DNA of 64,000 bases from Nocardioides coralli (GCF_019880385.1 NZ_CP082273.1:3162001-3226000); one strand, 5' to 3'; positions 25,391-34,605 are shown, numbered from the stretch's first letter. Notes: generated from the letters alone by a model not told the origin. Program-made: numbers and translations.

Positions 25391-28056
25391 GACGCCTCCT
25401 CCCAGCTGCCGCCCGGGCCGACCGCGGCCTGGTGCTGCTGGTCGCGGTGCTGTGCACGTGCCTCACGGTGGCCGCCACGAGCACGGCGTGGTGGCTGCGG
25501 ACCAGCGCCGACGACATGGCGGCGGCCGTCTTCGCCGACGCCGGTGCCGACGCCCGCCAGCTGCAGGTCGCCTACCAGGAGGTGAGCGACCCCCGGCTGC
25601 CCGCGACCGCCGGAGACGCGCTGGTGGCGGCGATGCCGACCACCGCGCGGTCGGCGTTCGGTCCTCCGCGGCCGGCGGTCATCACGCCCGACATGGTCCC
25701 CAAGGTGCTGCCGCCCCGACCATCGGCCCCGGCCTTCCTCTCCGTGGCAGGGTTCCCCGACCTCACGGGGCTGGTCGAGATCGTCGAGGGGCGGATGCCC
25801 GACCCGGGCAGCCCGCGACGGGCGCTGCCGGACGAGGTCGGCGAGACCTACAACCCGTTCGCCGACGCCGACTACGTGCCTCCCGACCCGACCCGCACCG
25901 CCGTGGTGGAGATCGTGCTCGAGGAGACCGCCGCACGCGAGCTGCGGATGCCCGTGGGCAGCTGGGTGCAGGTGTCGAGCAGCAGCCTGACCTTCGACCG
26001 GCAGCAGTCCGCCGTCCTCCACGTGGTCGGCACCTTCCGTCCGGCGGGCCCGGCCCCCACCGCGCTCGACGACGCCGACTCCGCCCGGAGGCCGTCGATC
26101 TCGCGAACGCCGGAGTTCAACCTCGTGCGGGCGACCGCCCTCGCTGCCGACGAGGAGACCGTCCTCGGTGCCACGTGGGAGGGCGAGCCCGAGGTCCGCT
26201 ACACCTTCGACCTCGCCGGCAGCCCGGCGGCCGACGACGCCGCGCGGCTGATCGAGGACGCGCGACGGCTGACCCTCCAGACCTGGCCACCGGTGGTGCA
26301 GGCGGAGAGCTTCACCACCGCGACCGGGGTCGGAGGTCTGGCGCAACGCGTCCTCGCCGAGCGCAACACCAGCGACGGGGTGCTCGCCCTCGTGCTCACG
26401 GCCCTCGGTGCGGCGGCCCTCGCGGTGCTGCTCGCCGCCGCGGTGGTGCTCGCGGGTGGACGCCGGGCCGTGACGACCGTCGCGCGAGCCCGAGGTGCCT
26501 CCAGGCGGTGGCTCGTCGTCCAGCGCGGCGGCGAGGCGCTCCTCCTCACGGTGCCGGGCGCGGCGGTGGCGCTCGGTGTCGTCCGGCTCGTCGGCGGGTC
26601 GCTCACCACCCGTGATGCGCTGGTGGCACTGGCCGCAGCTCTCGTCTGCGCGACGCTGGTGACGGCCGCGCAGACGGTCCCGCAGGACACGGCGGGCGGG
26701 CGGCTCCAGGCGGTCGCGAGGGATGCCGCCCAGCTGGTGGCCGTCGGCCTGGCCGGCGCCGCGACGGCCCTGGTGCTGCTCGACGACGACCTCGCCGCCG
26801 ACGACCCGGTGCTGCTGGCGGTGCCGGTGCTGGTCGGGGCTGCTGCCGCGGTGGTGCTGACCCGGCTGCTCCAGATCGGTCTGACCGCGCTGCGGCGCAC
26901 CGTCCGTGGGACCCGGCGCCTGGCCCCCGTCGTGGGGCTCAGCTCGGCCACCGACCTCGCGCGCCAGGTGGTGCTGGCCAGCGCCGCCCTGGTCCTGGCG
27001 GTCTCGTCGGGCTGGCTGGCGGTCGCGGCGGCCGACACATTGCGCACCGGTGCCGAGCGCGCGGGTTGGGACGAGGTCGGCGCCGACACCGCGGTCCTCA
27101 CGACCGGCGTCCACGACGACACCGTGGCGCGCCTCGCCGACGTCACCGGGGTCGAGACCGTGGCCCCGGTCGCGACCACCGGCAGCATCTCGCTCGACAC
27201 CCGCACCGGGGTCGAGGGCGTGGAGCTGGTCGCGACGGACGTCGCCAGCCTCCGCCTGGTCGGCGACGAGCGTGTCCGCGACCTGGAGCTGCCGGCGGCT
27301 CCCGCCGGAGAGCTCACCGCGGTCGTGTCCTCAGACCTCGACATCGAGGACGGCCGGGCCGTGCTGCGCTACGCGCAGTCGACGATCCCGGTCCGGGTGA
27401 TCGACCGCGTCGACCGCATCCCGGGAGTCACCGACGGTTCGTTCCTGCTGGTCGACATCGCGGCACTCTCGGAGGTCGTCGACCGTCGGCTCGACTCCTA
27501 CAGCACCATCCTCCTCTCCGGAACCGCCGACCCGGACCGCGTCACGGAGGTGGCCAGGTCGGTCGACCCGCAGGCCGTCGTGGAGTCCCGTGCCGCGATC
27601 ACCACCGCCATCCTCGAGGGACCCGCCGCGACGCGCACCCTCGGCATGCTCGCGGTGACCACCGTCGCCACCGCCGTGCTGGCTGTCTTCGCCGTGCTGC
27701 TGGTGGTCGGGCTCGGGGCACCGACACGGCGACGGACCGGCGCGGTGCTCAGCGCGATCGGCGCCGACGTCCGGCAGGTACGCCGCGTCGACGTGGTCGC
27801 CCTGCTGCCGGTCCTGCTCGCGGCCGGTGTCGCCGCGGCCGGGTGCGGCGTGCTGTTGACCGGCATCGTCGACCACGGCTTCGACCTCGCGGCCCTCACC
27901 GCCACCCAGGGGGACCTGCCGGTGCGACCGACGACCACGACGGCCCTGGCGGTGGCCGGCGCCCTGGTCGTCCTCGTCGCGGTTGCGAGCCTGCTGGCCC
28001 GCAACGCCCGACCCGGCGCCGACATCATCGACCAGACCGACCAGGAGCAGAGATGA
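25387..28056 (+). CDS. FtsX-like ABC transporter permease, second subunit
   Basis: This 889-residue permease begins with a GTG overlapping the previous stop (GTGA). It has an N-terminal helix (RGLVLLVAVLCTCLTVAATSTAWWL in part), a long extracytoplasmic region to about residue 330, helix clusters around 340-480, a further soluble domain, and C-terminal FtsX helices around 750-880. It is related to its neighbour but clearly diverged, so the transporter is probably a heterodimer. The C-terminal polar end is short (IIDQTDQEQR). Confidence 0.85.
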   Translation: MRRLLPAAARADRGLVLLVAVLCTCLTVAATSTAWWLRTSADDMAAAVFADAGADARQLQVAYQEVSDPRLPATAGDALVAAMPTTARSAFGPPRPAVITPDMVPKVLPPRPSAPAFLSVAGFPDLTGLVEIVEGRMPDPGSPRRALPDEVGETYNPFADADYVPPDPTRTAVVEIVLEETAARELRMPVGSWVQVSSSSLTFDRQQSAVLHVVGTFRPAGPAPTALDDADSARRPSISRTPEFNLVRATALAADEETVLGATWEGEPEVRYTFDLAGSPAADDAARLIEDARRLTLQTWPPVVQAESFTTATGVGGLAQRVLAERNTSDGVLALVLTALGAAALAVLLAAAVVLAGGRRAVTTVARARGASRRWLVVQRGGEALLLTVPGAAVALGVVRLVGGSLTTRDALVALAAALVCATLVTAAQTVPQDTAGGRLQAVARDAAQLVAVGLAGAATALVLLDDDLAADDPVLLAVPVLVGAAAAVVLTRLLQIGLTALRRTVRGTRRLAPVVGLSSATDLARQVVLASAALVLAVSSGWLAVAAADTLRTGAERAGWDEVGADTAVLTTGVHDDTVARLADVTGVETVAPVATTGSISLDTRTGVEGVELVATDVASLRLVGDERVRDLELPAAPAGELTAVVSSDLDIEDGRAVLRYAQSTIPVRVIDRVDRIPGVTDGSFLLVDIAALSEVVDRRLDSYSTILLSGTADPDRVTEVARSVDPQAVVESRAAITTAILEGPAATRTLGMLAVTTVATAVLAVFAVLLVVGLGAPTRRRTGAVLSAIGADVRQVRRVDVVALLPVLLAAGVAAAGCGVLLTGIVDHGFDLAALTATQGDLPVRPTTTTALAVAGALVVLVAVASLLARNARPGADIIDQTDQEQR

Positions 28057-28943
28057 CGAGCACGGTCGCCGAGGCCACCCAGATCGAGTGCGAGGGCCTG
28101 GTCCGGATCTACAAGCGCAAGGGGGTCGAGGTCGTCGCCCTCCAGGGGCTCGACCTGCGCGTGGGGCGCGGCGACCTGGTCGCCGTCGTCGGCGCGTCGG
28201 GCAGCGGCAAGTCGACGCTGCTCAACATCCTCTCCGGCCTCGACAGCCCCAGCGCCGGACGGGCGGTGGTGGCCGGGCACGACCTGCTCGGGATGGGGCG
28301 CGCCGAGCGTCGCCACTACCGGCTGCGCACCTGCGGCTTCGTGTGGCAGCGCGCCACCGACAACCTGGTCCCCTACCTCACCGCCACCCAGAACGTCGAC
28401 CTCCCCCAGCGGCTCGCCGGGCAGCGCCGCGCCGAGCGCGCCCATCGCACTGCTCTCCTCCTCGAGCAGCTGGGGATCGCCGAGACCGCCGACCTGCTGC
28501 CCACCGCGATGTCGGGCAGCCAGCAGCAACGGCTCGCGATCGCCGTCGCCCTGGCCAACGAGCCCCAGGTGCTGTTCTGCGACGAGCCGACCGGAGACCT
28601 CGACACCGCTGAGTCCCACGAGGTCTACGGCGCGCTCCAACAGGTCAACGAGGCCCACGGCACCACGGTCGTCGTGGTCACCCACGACCCGGCGGTCGCC
28701 GACGAGGTACGTCGCACGGTGGCGATCCGCGACGGCCGCACCTCCTCGGAGACGCTGCGGCGCACGGCCGCCGGAGCCGACGGCGGCCACCACGTGGTGG
28801 CCGAGGAGTTCGCGGTGCTCGACCGCGCCGGGCGGCTGCAGCTGCCGCAGGACTTCGTGGCTGCGCTCGGGCTGCGCCACCGGGTCCGGGTCGAGCTGGC
28901 CGACGACCACATCCAGATCCGGCCCGAGGGGGACCCGTCATGA
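28053..28943 (+). CDS. ABC transporter ATPase with atypical signature and extra C-terminal domain
   Basis: This 296-residue ATPase of the MacB/LolD type has Walker A GASGSGKST (47-55), Walker B VLFCDEP (173-179) and switch His211. The signature loop reads MSGSQQQR instead of LSGGQ. After the ATPase core, residues 254-290 (LDRAGRLQLPQDFVAALGLRHR...) look like an AbrB/SpoVT-type swapped-hairpin domain, normally a DNA-binding or dimerising fold. It overlaps the permease by four bases and the next ATPase by four bases. The two different ATPases suggest one degenerate site in a heterodimer. Confidence 0.85.
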   Translation: MTSTVAEATQIECEGLVRIYKRKGVEVVALQGLDLRVGRGDLVAVVGASGSGKSTLLNILSGLDSPSAGRAVVAGHDLLGMGRAERRHYRLRTCGFVWQRATDNLVPYLTATQNVDLPQRLAGQRRAERAHRTALLLEQLGIAETADLLPTAMSGSQQQRLAIAVALANEPQVLFCDEPTGDLDTAESHEVYGALQQVNEAHGTTVVVVTHDPAVADEVRRTVAIRDGRTSSETLRRTAAGADGGHHVVAEEFAVLDRAGRLQLPQDFVAALGLRHRVRVELADDHIQIRPEGDPS

Positions 28944-29647
28944 GCGACCACGCCGGACCGATGATCTGCGTCCGCGACCTGCACAAGACCTACCGTCACG
29001 GCGGCCAGGACGTGCACGCGCTGCGCGGGGTCGACCTCGACGTGCCGCCCGGGCAGCTGCTGCTGCTCACGGGTCGCTCGGGAGCCGGCAAGACCACGCT
29101 GCTCAGCCTCGTCGCCGGTCTGCGCCGGGCCGACCAGGGCCAGATCACGGTGGCCGACCACGACGTCACCGCTGCTTCGGAGCGCGAGCTGGTGGAGCTG
29201 CGGCGGCGTACGGTCGGCGTGATCTACCAGGACTTCGCGCTCCTCCCGCTGCTGACGGCTGAGGAGAACGTGGGGCTGCCGCTGCGGATCACGCGTGCGG
29301 CCGCCCAGGAGCGCGACGCCACGGTGGCCGCGCTGCTGGACAGGGTCGGGCTGTCCGCCCATGCCCGGCAGCGGCCCGACGAGCTCTCCGGTGGGCAGCA
29401 GCAGCGGGTCGCCATCGCGCGGGCGCTCGCGATCCGACCGCACGTGCTCCTCGCCGACGAGCCGACCGCCCAGCTCGACTCGGAGACCGGGGCGCAGGTG
29501 ATGGCACTGCTGCGGACGTTGGTGGTGGAGCAGGGCACCACGGCGGTCGTCGCGACCCACGACCCGGCGATGCAGCAGTTCGCCGACGCCGTGGTCCATC
29601 TCGAGGACGGCCGGCTGACCGACCCGGTGAGGGCGGCCGTCGGTTAG
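28940..29647 (+). CDS. ABC transporter ATPase (LolD/MacB-like)
   Basis: This 235-residue canonical ATPase has Walker A GRSGAGKTT (45-53), Q-loop VIYQDFALLP, a full signature LSGGQQQRVAIARALA, Walker B VLLADEPTAQLD and switch THD. It is the last gene of the four-gene operon and starts four bases inside its neighbour. With the atypical ATPase before it, it probably forms an asymmetric nucleotide-binding pair. Confidence 0.92.
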   Translation: MSDHAGPMICVRDLHKTYRHGGQDVHALRGVDLDVPPGQLLLLTGRSGAGKTTLLSLVAGLRRADQGQITVADHDVTAASERELVELRRRTVGVIYQDFALLPLLTAEENVGLPLRITRAAAQERDATVAALLDRVGLSAHARQRPDELSGGQQQRVAIARALAIRPHVLLADEPTAQLDSETGAQVMALLRTLVVEQGTTAVVATHDPAMQQFADAVVHLEDGRLTDPVRAAVG

Positions 29648-29653
29648 TACGGT
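29648..29653 (+). promoter_or_regulatory. -10 of a leaderless aminotransferase transcript
   Basis: TACGGT begins one base after the ABC operon stop and ends seven bases before the ATG at 29661. The alternative GTG at 29652 falls inside the hexamer and is therefore unlikely. Confidence 0.6.
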
Positions 29654-29660
29654 GGCGGAC

Positions 29661-30818
29661 ATGCGTGCCACGCGACTCGACGGCATCCCGCCGACCATCT
29701 TCAGCACGATGTCCGCGCTCGCGGTGCGGACGGGCTCGGTCAACCTGGGTCAGGGGTTCCCTGACCGGGACGGACCCGCGGGGGTCCTCGACGCCGCGCG
29801 CACCGCGATCGCCGACGGCCACAACCAGTACCCGCCCGGCATCGGCATCCCCCCGCTGCGGGCCGCGATCGCCGCCCACCAGCAGCGCCACTACGGCATC
29901 GAGCTCGACCCCGACCGGGAGGTGTGCGTGACGACGGGCTGCACCGAGGCCGTCGCCGCGGCTCTGCTCGGGCTGGTCGATCCCGGCGACGAGGTCGTGG
30001 TCCTCGAGCCCTACTACGACAGCTACGTCGCGATGCTGCAGGTCGCCGGCGCCGTACGCCGACCGGTGACGCTGCGCGCGCCCGACTTCCGCCTCGACGC
30101 CGACGAGCTGCGGGCCGCGGTCACGCCCCGCACCCGGTTCGTGCTGCTCAACTCCCCGCACAACCCGACCGGCACCGTGCTCACCCGCGAGGAGCTGCAG
30201 GCCGTGGCCGACCTGGCGATCGAGCACGACCTCGTGGTCATCACCGACGAGGTCTACGAGCACCTGGTCTTCGACGACCACGAGCACGTCCCGATCGCGA
30301 CCCTGCCGGGCATGGCCGAGCGGACGCTGACGCTGTCGAGCGCCGGCAAGTCCTGGTCGGTCACCGGCTGGAAGGTGGGCTGGGCGACCGGGCCGGCCCC
30401 CCTGGTGGAGTCGCTGCTGGCCGCCAAGCAGTGGCTCAGCTTCAGCTCCGGCACCCCCTTCCAGCACGCGGTCGCACACGCGCTCGACCACGAGGCCGAC
30501 TTCCCCCTGGCCCTCGCCAAGGACCTGCAGGGGCGCCGCGACCTGCTCTGCGCCGGTCTCGCCGAGGTCGGGCTCGCGCCGCGGGTCCCCGAGGGCACCT
30601 ACTTCGCGCTCACCGACGTCGGCCACCTCGGCTGGGACGACGGGCTGGAGTTCTGCGAGACGCTGCCCGAGCGGGCCGGCGTGGTCGCGATCCCGGCCCA
30701 GGCCTTCCACGACGACCTCGACGCGGGACGCCACCTCGTGCGGTGGGCCTTCTGCAAGGAACCGGACGTGATCGAGGACGGCCTGCGCCGGTTGCGCGAG
30801 GCCGCCCTCGAGAAGTGA
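29661..30818 (+). CDS. PLP-dependent class I aminotransferase (DapC/kynurenine aminotransferase-like)
   Basis: This 385-residue fold-type I aminotransferase has NSPHNPTG, the Asp-Tyr pair ITDEVYEHL, and the Schiff-base lysine Lys230 in SSAGKSWSVTGWKVGW. The opening LGQGFPD is typical of the subgroup that includes actinobacterial N-succinyldiaminopimelate aminotransferase (DapC) and kynurenine aminotransferases. The choice between these is not safe from sequence. It is a single gene after the ABC operon, with its own promoter. Confidence 0.88.
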   Translation: MRATRLDGIPPTIFSTMSALAVRTGSVNLGQGFPDRDGPAGVLDAARTAIADGHNQYPPGIGIPPLRAAIAAHQQRHYGIELDPDREVCVTTGCTEAVAAALLGLVDPGDEVVVLEPYYDSYVAMLQVAGAVRRPVTLRAPDFRLDADELRAAVTPRTRFVLLNSPHNPTGTVLTREELQAVADLAIEHDLVVITDEVYEHLVFDDHEHVPIATLPGMAERTLTLSSAGKSWSVTGWKVGWATGPAPLVESLLAAKQWLSFSSGTPFQHAVAHALDHEADFPLALAKDLQGRRDLLCAGLAEVGLAPRVPEGTYFALTDVGHLGWDDGLEFCETLPERAGVVAIPAQAFHDDLDAGRHLVRWAFCKEPDVIEDGLRRLREAALEK

Positions 30819-30830
30819 GCGGGGAGCGGC

Positions 30831-31532
30831 TCAGGCCACGGGGCCGTGCCCGTGGCTGGGCTGGCCGTCGCGCCCGGCGTACCAGTCGCTGGCACCGCCG
30901 GCGAAGAGGCAGATGATGACCGCCACAGCCGCGATCAGCGGGATCACCGACAGCCCGGACATGATGCTGACCAGGGAGAGCAGCGCCGTGAGCGCCGAGG
31001 AGACGACGAGCCCGATCCGGGCACCGTTGGAACGGCGCATCGCGAACACCGCGAGCACCATCGCCGCCACGCACCAGAGCAGGAAGACCACGACGACGAC
31101 AGCCATGACCGAGACGATGTCACCGGGGTCGATGGCCTCGAAGCCCTGCTGGTTGCGCAGCTCGTCGACGAGCGTCTCCCGGGCGATCCCGAGGGCGACC
31201 AGCGTGAGGGCCAGCACCAGCAGCGTCACCCCGGACATGACGAGGGTGATCACACCTGCGGCCGTGACCGTCCCGGGACGCCCGCCGGACCCCTGGCCGG
31301 GGGCGCCGTACGCCGGTTGACCGTAGCCGGCCTGGCCGTAGCCCGCGCCGTAGGGCTGCTGGCCGTAGGGAACCGCCCCGTAGGGCGACTCCGGCTGGCC
31401 GTACTGCGGCTGCTGGCTGTACTGGGGCGGCTGGCCGTACGGGCTCTGCGAGGGGGGCGGGTAGGCCGGCGGCTGCTCGGCGTCGTTGCCCGACTGCTCG
31501 TGCGGCGGAGGGTTGCCGGTCGATTCACTCAT
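30831..31532 (-). CDS. Membrane protein with Pro/Gln/Tyr-rich N-terminus
   Basis: This 233-residue protein has residues 1-88 rich in Pro, Gln, Tyr and Gly (YGQPAYGAPGQG and similar), likely disordered and cytoplasmic. Four hydrophobic segments follow at about 93-117, 143-165, 172-193 and 196-213. A polar insert with VDELRNQQG lies between the first two. The layout matches the C-terminal half of the upstream gene product, so the two are probably paralogues. The function is unknown. The start is four bases after the upstream gene's stop. Confidence 0.7.
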   Translation of the reverse strand: MSESTGNPPPHEQSGNDAEQPPAYPPPSQSPYGQPPQYSQQPQYGQPESPYGAVPYGQQPYGAGYGQAGYGQPAYGAPGQGSGGRPGTVTAAGVITLVMSGVTLLVLALTLVALGIARETLVDELRNQQGFEAIDPGDIVSVMAVVVVVFLLWCVAAMVLAVFAMRRSNGARIGLVVSSALTALLSLVSIMSGLSVIPLIAAVAVIICLFAGGASDWYAGRDGQPSHGHGPVA

Positions 31533-31536
31533 GGCC

Positions 31537-32550
31537 TCATTGCACCACGTCGCGCCTGAACCATGCTCGGACCTCCGGCCGGTTCAGCAGGAGGACGGTC
31601 ACGAGGCTGACCACGCCCGGGATGAGTGTCAGCAAAGAGGTGAGGGCCGCGAGCAGGCACAGCACCGCGCTCGCGACGGCCGACACGACCAGCGCCACGC
31701 GGCCCCAGCCGACACCGCGGTAGGCGGCGACGGCCAGCAGCATCGCGGCCACGGTCCACACCGCCCCCACCCCGACGGTGACGTACGTCGCGGTGCGCAG
31801 CAGGTCGAGGTCGGCTGCCGAGACCTCGCGGCCCTGTCGCTGCAGCTCGTCGAGCACGAGGTCGGTGTTGGTGACCAGCAGCGCCACGCTGGCCAGCATC
31901 GTCAGCAGCACCACGCTGCTGACGGCCCAGGTCAGCACGCAGGCCCACACGAGGGCGTCCGGGCGGCGCCGGGCCCGCGGCGGCTCCGTCGGCCACGCGG
32001 GCGCGCCGGTGCGGGGCGGCGGGTCCGAGGTCGTCGGGGCGCCGCTCCCAGCTCCCCACGGGTCGGGGCGGGCTGTCGTCGCGGTGTCCGGCACCGAGGA
32101 GCCGGCCCCCGCACGGCGCCCGGGGGTCTCCCCACGGAACCACTCGCCGGAGGGCCCCAGCCACAGCAGCAGCGAGGAGGCAGCGACCAGCGAGGTGAGG
32201 AACCCGCCCGTGGCGAGGCCGCCGATGAACAGCGGCGCCGCGAGCAGCGTCAGCCCGAGGCGGGCACGGTGGCTGCGTCGCAGCACGTGGTAGCCGAGGA
32301 TGGCGGCCGCCGTAGCGCAGCCGGCCACGACCATCAGCGCCACCCGGAGCAGTCGCAGCGCACCCGGCACGTCCAGACCGAGGCCGTCACCCGGCGGCTC
32401 GCTCAGGAAGCTCGCGACAGCCTCCCGGTTCTCCAGCGAGTACAGCCCCGAGAGCTGGTCGGCGACGCCGACGACCACGCCGACCGAGCCGCCGATCACG
32501 ACGGCGGCGGCCACGGTGGTGTGGGACGGGCGGGGCGCGGTCTCGCTCAC
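31537..32550 (-). CDS. Polytopic membrane protein, paralogue of its neighbour
   Basis: This 337-residue protein has an N-terminal helix (12-30), three more hydrophobic segments to about residue 150, a Pro-rich linker (150-205), and a C-terminal four-helix block. That block contains LVLDELQRQG in the loop after its first helix, closely mirroring VDELRNQQG in the following gene. It looks like the same membrane module fused to an extra N-terminal half. No family function is known. Confidence 0.7.
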   Translation of the reverse strand: MSETAPRPSHTTVAAAVVIGGSVGVVVGVADQLSGLYSLENREAVASFLSEPPGDGLGLDVPGALRLLRVALMVVAGCATAAAILGYHVLRRSHRARLGLTLLAAPLFIGGLATGGFLTSLVAASSLLLWLGPSGEWFRGETPGRRAGAGSSVPDTATTARPDPWGAGSGAPTTSDPPPRTGAPAWPTEPPRARRRPDALVWACVLTWAVSSVVLLTMLASVALLVTNTDLVLDELQRQGREVSAADLDLLRTATYVTVGVGAVWTVAAMLLAVAAYRGVGWGRVALVVSAVASAVLCLLAALTSLLTLIPGVVSLVTVLLLNRPEVRAWFRRDVVQ

Positions 32551-32580
32551 CCGGTCATTGCATCACGCGAGCGGAAAGGC

Positions 32581-33057
32581 TCAGCCGAAGGTCAGGCCGT
32601 ACCGCTCGAGCAGGGGGAGCGTCGCCGCCATGTCGGCCTCGCACCCGTACGGCGCCATGAAGGCGTCGAGGTCGACCTCGTCGGTCGCGGTGTCCAGCAC
32701 CTTGAACGCCTCCTCCAGTCCGCCGGGCGTGATCAGCTCCAGCACGCGCGCGGGCTCGTCGCCGGCGTTCCAGAAGGTGTGCCACTCGTGACGCGGCTTG
32801 AAGACGAGGTCGCCCACGCCGGCCACGACCTCCTGGCCCTCGGCAAGGAACCAGACGCGCCCCTCGAGGATGAGGCTGAACTCGTCCTCCTGGGTGTGCC
32901 GGTGCAACGGAGCGGCGATCGCGTGCGGCGCCAGCAGGTGCTCGACCACGGCGAGGTTTCCGCCCCAGTCCGCCGAGTCGACGAGGAACCGGTCCCGGAC
33001 ACCGGCCTTCGGCCCGAGCACCAGCCCGTCGCGGGGACCGAGGACCCGGCGCGTCAC
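32581..33057 (-). CDS. Cupin-domain protein
   Basis: This 158-residue protein has a single cupin barrel. The first motif is PLHRHTQEDEFSLILEGRVWFL, with metal-ligand His and Glu, and the second contains PRHEWHTFWNAGD. It probably binds Fe or Mn and acts on a small aromatic or polyketide-like compound, judging from its partner gene. The GTG at 33057 overlaps the stop of the monooxygenase gene (GTGA). The operon diverges from a LuxR regulator. Confidence 0.82.
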   Translation of the reverse strand: MTRRVLGPRDGLVLGPKAGVRDRFLVDSADWGGNLAVVEHLLAPHAIAAPLHRHTQEDEFSLILEGRVWFLAEGQEVVAGVGDLVFKPRHEWHTFWNAGDEPARVLELITPGGLEEAFKVLDTATDEVDLDAFMAPYGCEADMAATLPLLERYGLTFG

Positions 33058-33356
33058 GGCCGCCCTCCGCCCGGTCGGGAGGTCGCGACGTCGTCGTAGA
33101 TCTCGACGCTGTCGATGCGGAAGGGCACGTCGGGGTCGTGGTACTCCCGCGGTGCTCGGGCCGCGGCCTCCGCCGCGGCCCCGGAGTCGAACTCGACCAC
33201 GCCGATCCCGCGGCGGCCGTCGACGCTCACGTGCCACGACCCCGCCACGAACCCCTCCTGCTCGTGCGCCCAGGTCACCACGTCGGCGCGCAGGTGCCGC
33301 ACCACCTCGTCGCGGAACTCTGGCTGACACGTCATGCGGACGACCATCGTGCTCAT
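33054..33356 (-). CDS. Antibiotic biosynthesis monooxygenase (ABM)-like protein
   Basis: This 100-residue ferredoxin-like alpha/beta protein (MSTMVVRMTCQPEFRDEVV... EQEGFVAGSWHVS... EYHDPDV) resembles the ABM/dimeric barrel family. Members oxidise aromatic rings without cofactors or act as small binding proteins. The ATG at 33356 has GAGGAG about six bases upstream. It is the first gene of a two-gene unit with the cupin. Confidence 0.7.
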   Translation of the reverse strand: MSTMVVRMTCQPEFRDEVVRHLRADVVTWAHEQEGFVAGSWHVSVDGRRGIGVVEFDSGAAAEAAARAPREYHDPDVPFRIDSVEIYDDVATSRPGGGRP

Positions 33357-33450
33357 CGGGTGCTCCTCTCGTGGAGCCACGACGCTAGGGCGACCTGCCG
33401 GGCGGACGACATCCCAGATTTCTCCAGTTCCGCAGCATGGGCGGCGGCCG

Positions 33451-33456
33451 TAGCCT
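33451..33456 (+). promoter_or_regulatory. -10 of the leaderless LuxR regulator
   Basis: TAGCCT lies six bases before the GTG at 33463. The gap back to the divergent operon holds no other clear site. Confidence 0.6.
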
Positions 33457-33462
33457 GCTGGG

Positions 33463-34602
33463 GTGACCGCTCGCGACCACCAGCGGGCCCTCGACAAGGT
33501 CGCCCGGATCTCCGCCCAGGCGGGAGACCTCGCGACGTTGTGGACGGGCGTCACCGAGGTGCTCGCCGACACGATCCCCTTCTACTGGACGCCGTGCTTC
33601 TACACCGTCGACCCGGCGTCGATCCTCGTCACCAGCCACTTCCACGACGGACTGGCGGAGTTCCCGGCGGAGTGGCTGCGCCAGGAGTACGACGGCCAGG
33701 ACGTGCACACGATCGCCGACGTCGTCGCCTCCCCGTCGGGCGTCACGACGCTGCACGAGGTGACCGGTGGCGAGCCGCGGTCCACGCGCCGGTGGCAGCA
33801 GAACATCGAGCTCGGCGGCGACCAGGAGATGCTCGCCCGGCTCCGGACGCGGTCGGGCGAGACCTGGGGCGTGGTCGGGCTCTACCGCGAGCCCGACCGG
33901 CCGCTCTTCGACGCCGCGGACCAGACGTTCCTCCGTGAGGCCTCACCGGCGCTGGCCGACGGCGTACGCCGCGCGCTCCTGCTCGGCGAGGCGACCGAAC
34001 CCCAGTGGCCCGACTCCCCGGGGCTGGTGATCCTCGGGCCCGACCTCGAGGTCGACTCGCTGTCGCCGGGAGCCGAGGAGTGGCTGGACGAGCTTGCCGA
34101 CAGCGGGCCCGGCCACCTGCCGCCCGCCGTCCTGTCGGTGGCGAAGGCCGCGGTCGCCGGCGCGGCGGCCGGTGAGGTCTCGATGGCGCGAGCCCTCTCG
34201 CGCCACGGCGCCTGGGTGGTGCTCCACGGGGCGCCCCTGCGCGGCGACGTCGACGGTCGCGTCGCCGTCATCATCGAGCCCGCGAACCCCGACCGCATCC
34301 TGCCGCTCTTGATGTCCGTCTACGGCCTGACGGAGCGGGAGAAGCAGGTCGTCGGGCTGGTGCTGCAGGGCCTGCCGACCGCCCGGATCGCCGGGCGGCT
34401 CTTCGTGTCCACCAGCACCGTCCAGCAGCACCTGACGAGCATCTTCGACAAGGTCGGCGTGCGCAGCCGCGGCGACCTTGTGGCCCGGCTGTTCTTCACG
34501 CACTACGAGCCGCGGTTCCGCGACAACGAGCACCGGACGTCGGCGCAGCTGCCGATGCGGGGCGGGCCCGAACCGGCCGGCGAAGCCGCGGGACCACCCT
34601 GA
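33463..34602 (+). CDS. GAF-like sensor LuxR-family transcriptional regulator
   Basis: This 379-residue protein has an N-terminal GAF/PAS-like sensory half (residues about 10-170), a central region, and a C-terminal LuxR helix-turn-helix. The last reads YGLTEREKQVVGLVLQG... IAGRLFVSTSTVQQHLTSIFDKVGVRSR, at about residues 285-345. It diverges from the cupin/ABM operon and is the obvious candidate to control it. The ligand is not known. Confidence 0.85.
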   Translation: MTARDHQRALDKVARISAQAGDLATLWTGVTEVLADTIPFYWTPCFYTVDPASILVTSHFHDGLAEFPAEWLRQEYDGQDVHTIADVVASPSGVTTLHEVTGGEPRSTRRWQQNIELGGDQEMLARLRTRSGETWGVVGLYREPDRPLFDAADQTFLREASPALADGVRRALLLGEATEPQWPDSPGLVILGPDLEVDSLSPGAEEWLDELADSGPGHLPPAVLSVAKAAVAGAAAGEVSMARALSRHGAWVVLHGAPLRGDVDGRVAVIIEPANPDRILPLLMSVYGLTEREKQVVGLVLQGLPTARIAGRLFVSTSTVQQHLTSIFDKVGVRSRGDLVARLFFTHYEPRFRDNEHRTSAQLPMRGGPEPAGEAAGPP

Positions 34603-34605
34603 CGG

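Noticed and set aside
31530-32560. Shared TGCAATGA motif before the two membrane paralogue genes as a regulatory element
   Set aside because: At the first gene the motif is simply the upstream stop codon context (CAA TGA), and the hexamer lacks the A at the second -10 position. It is probably coincidence.
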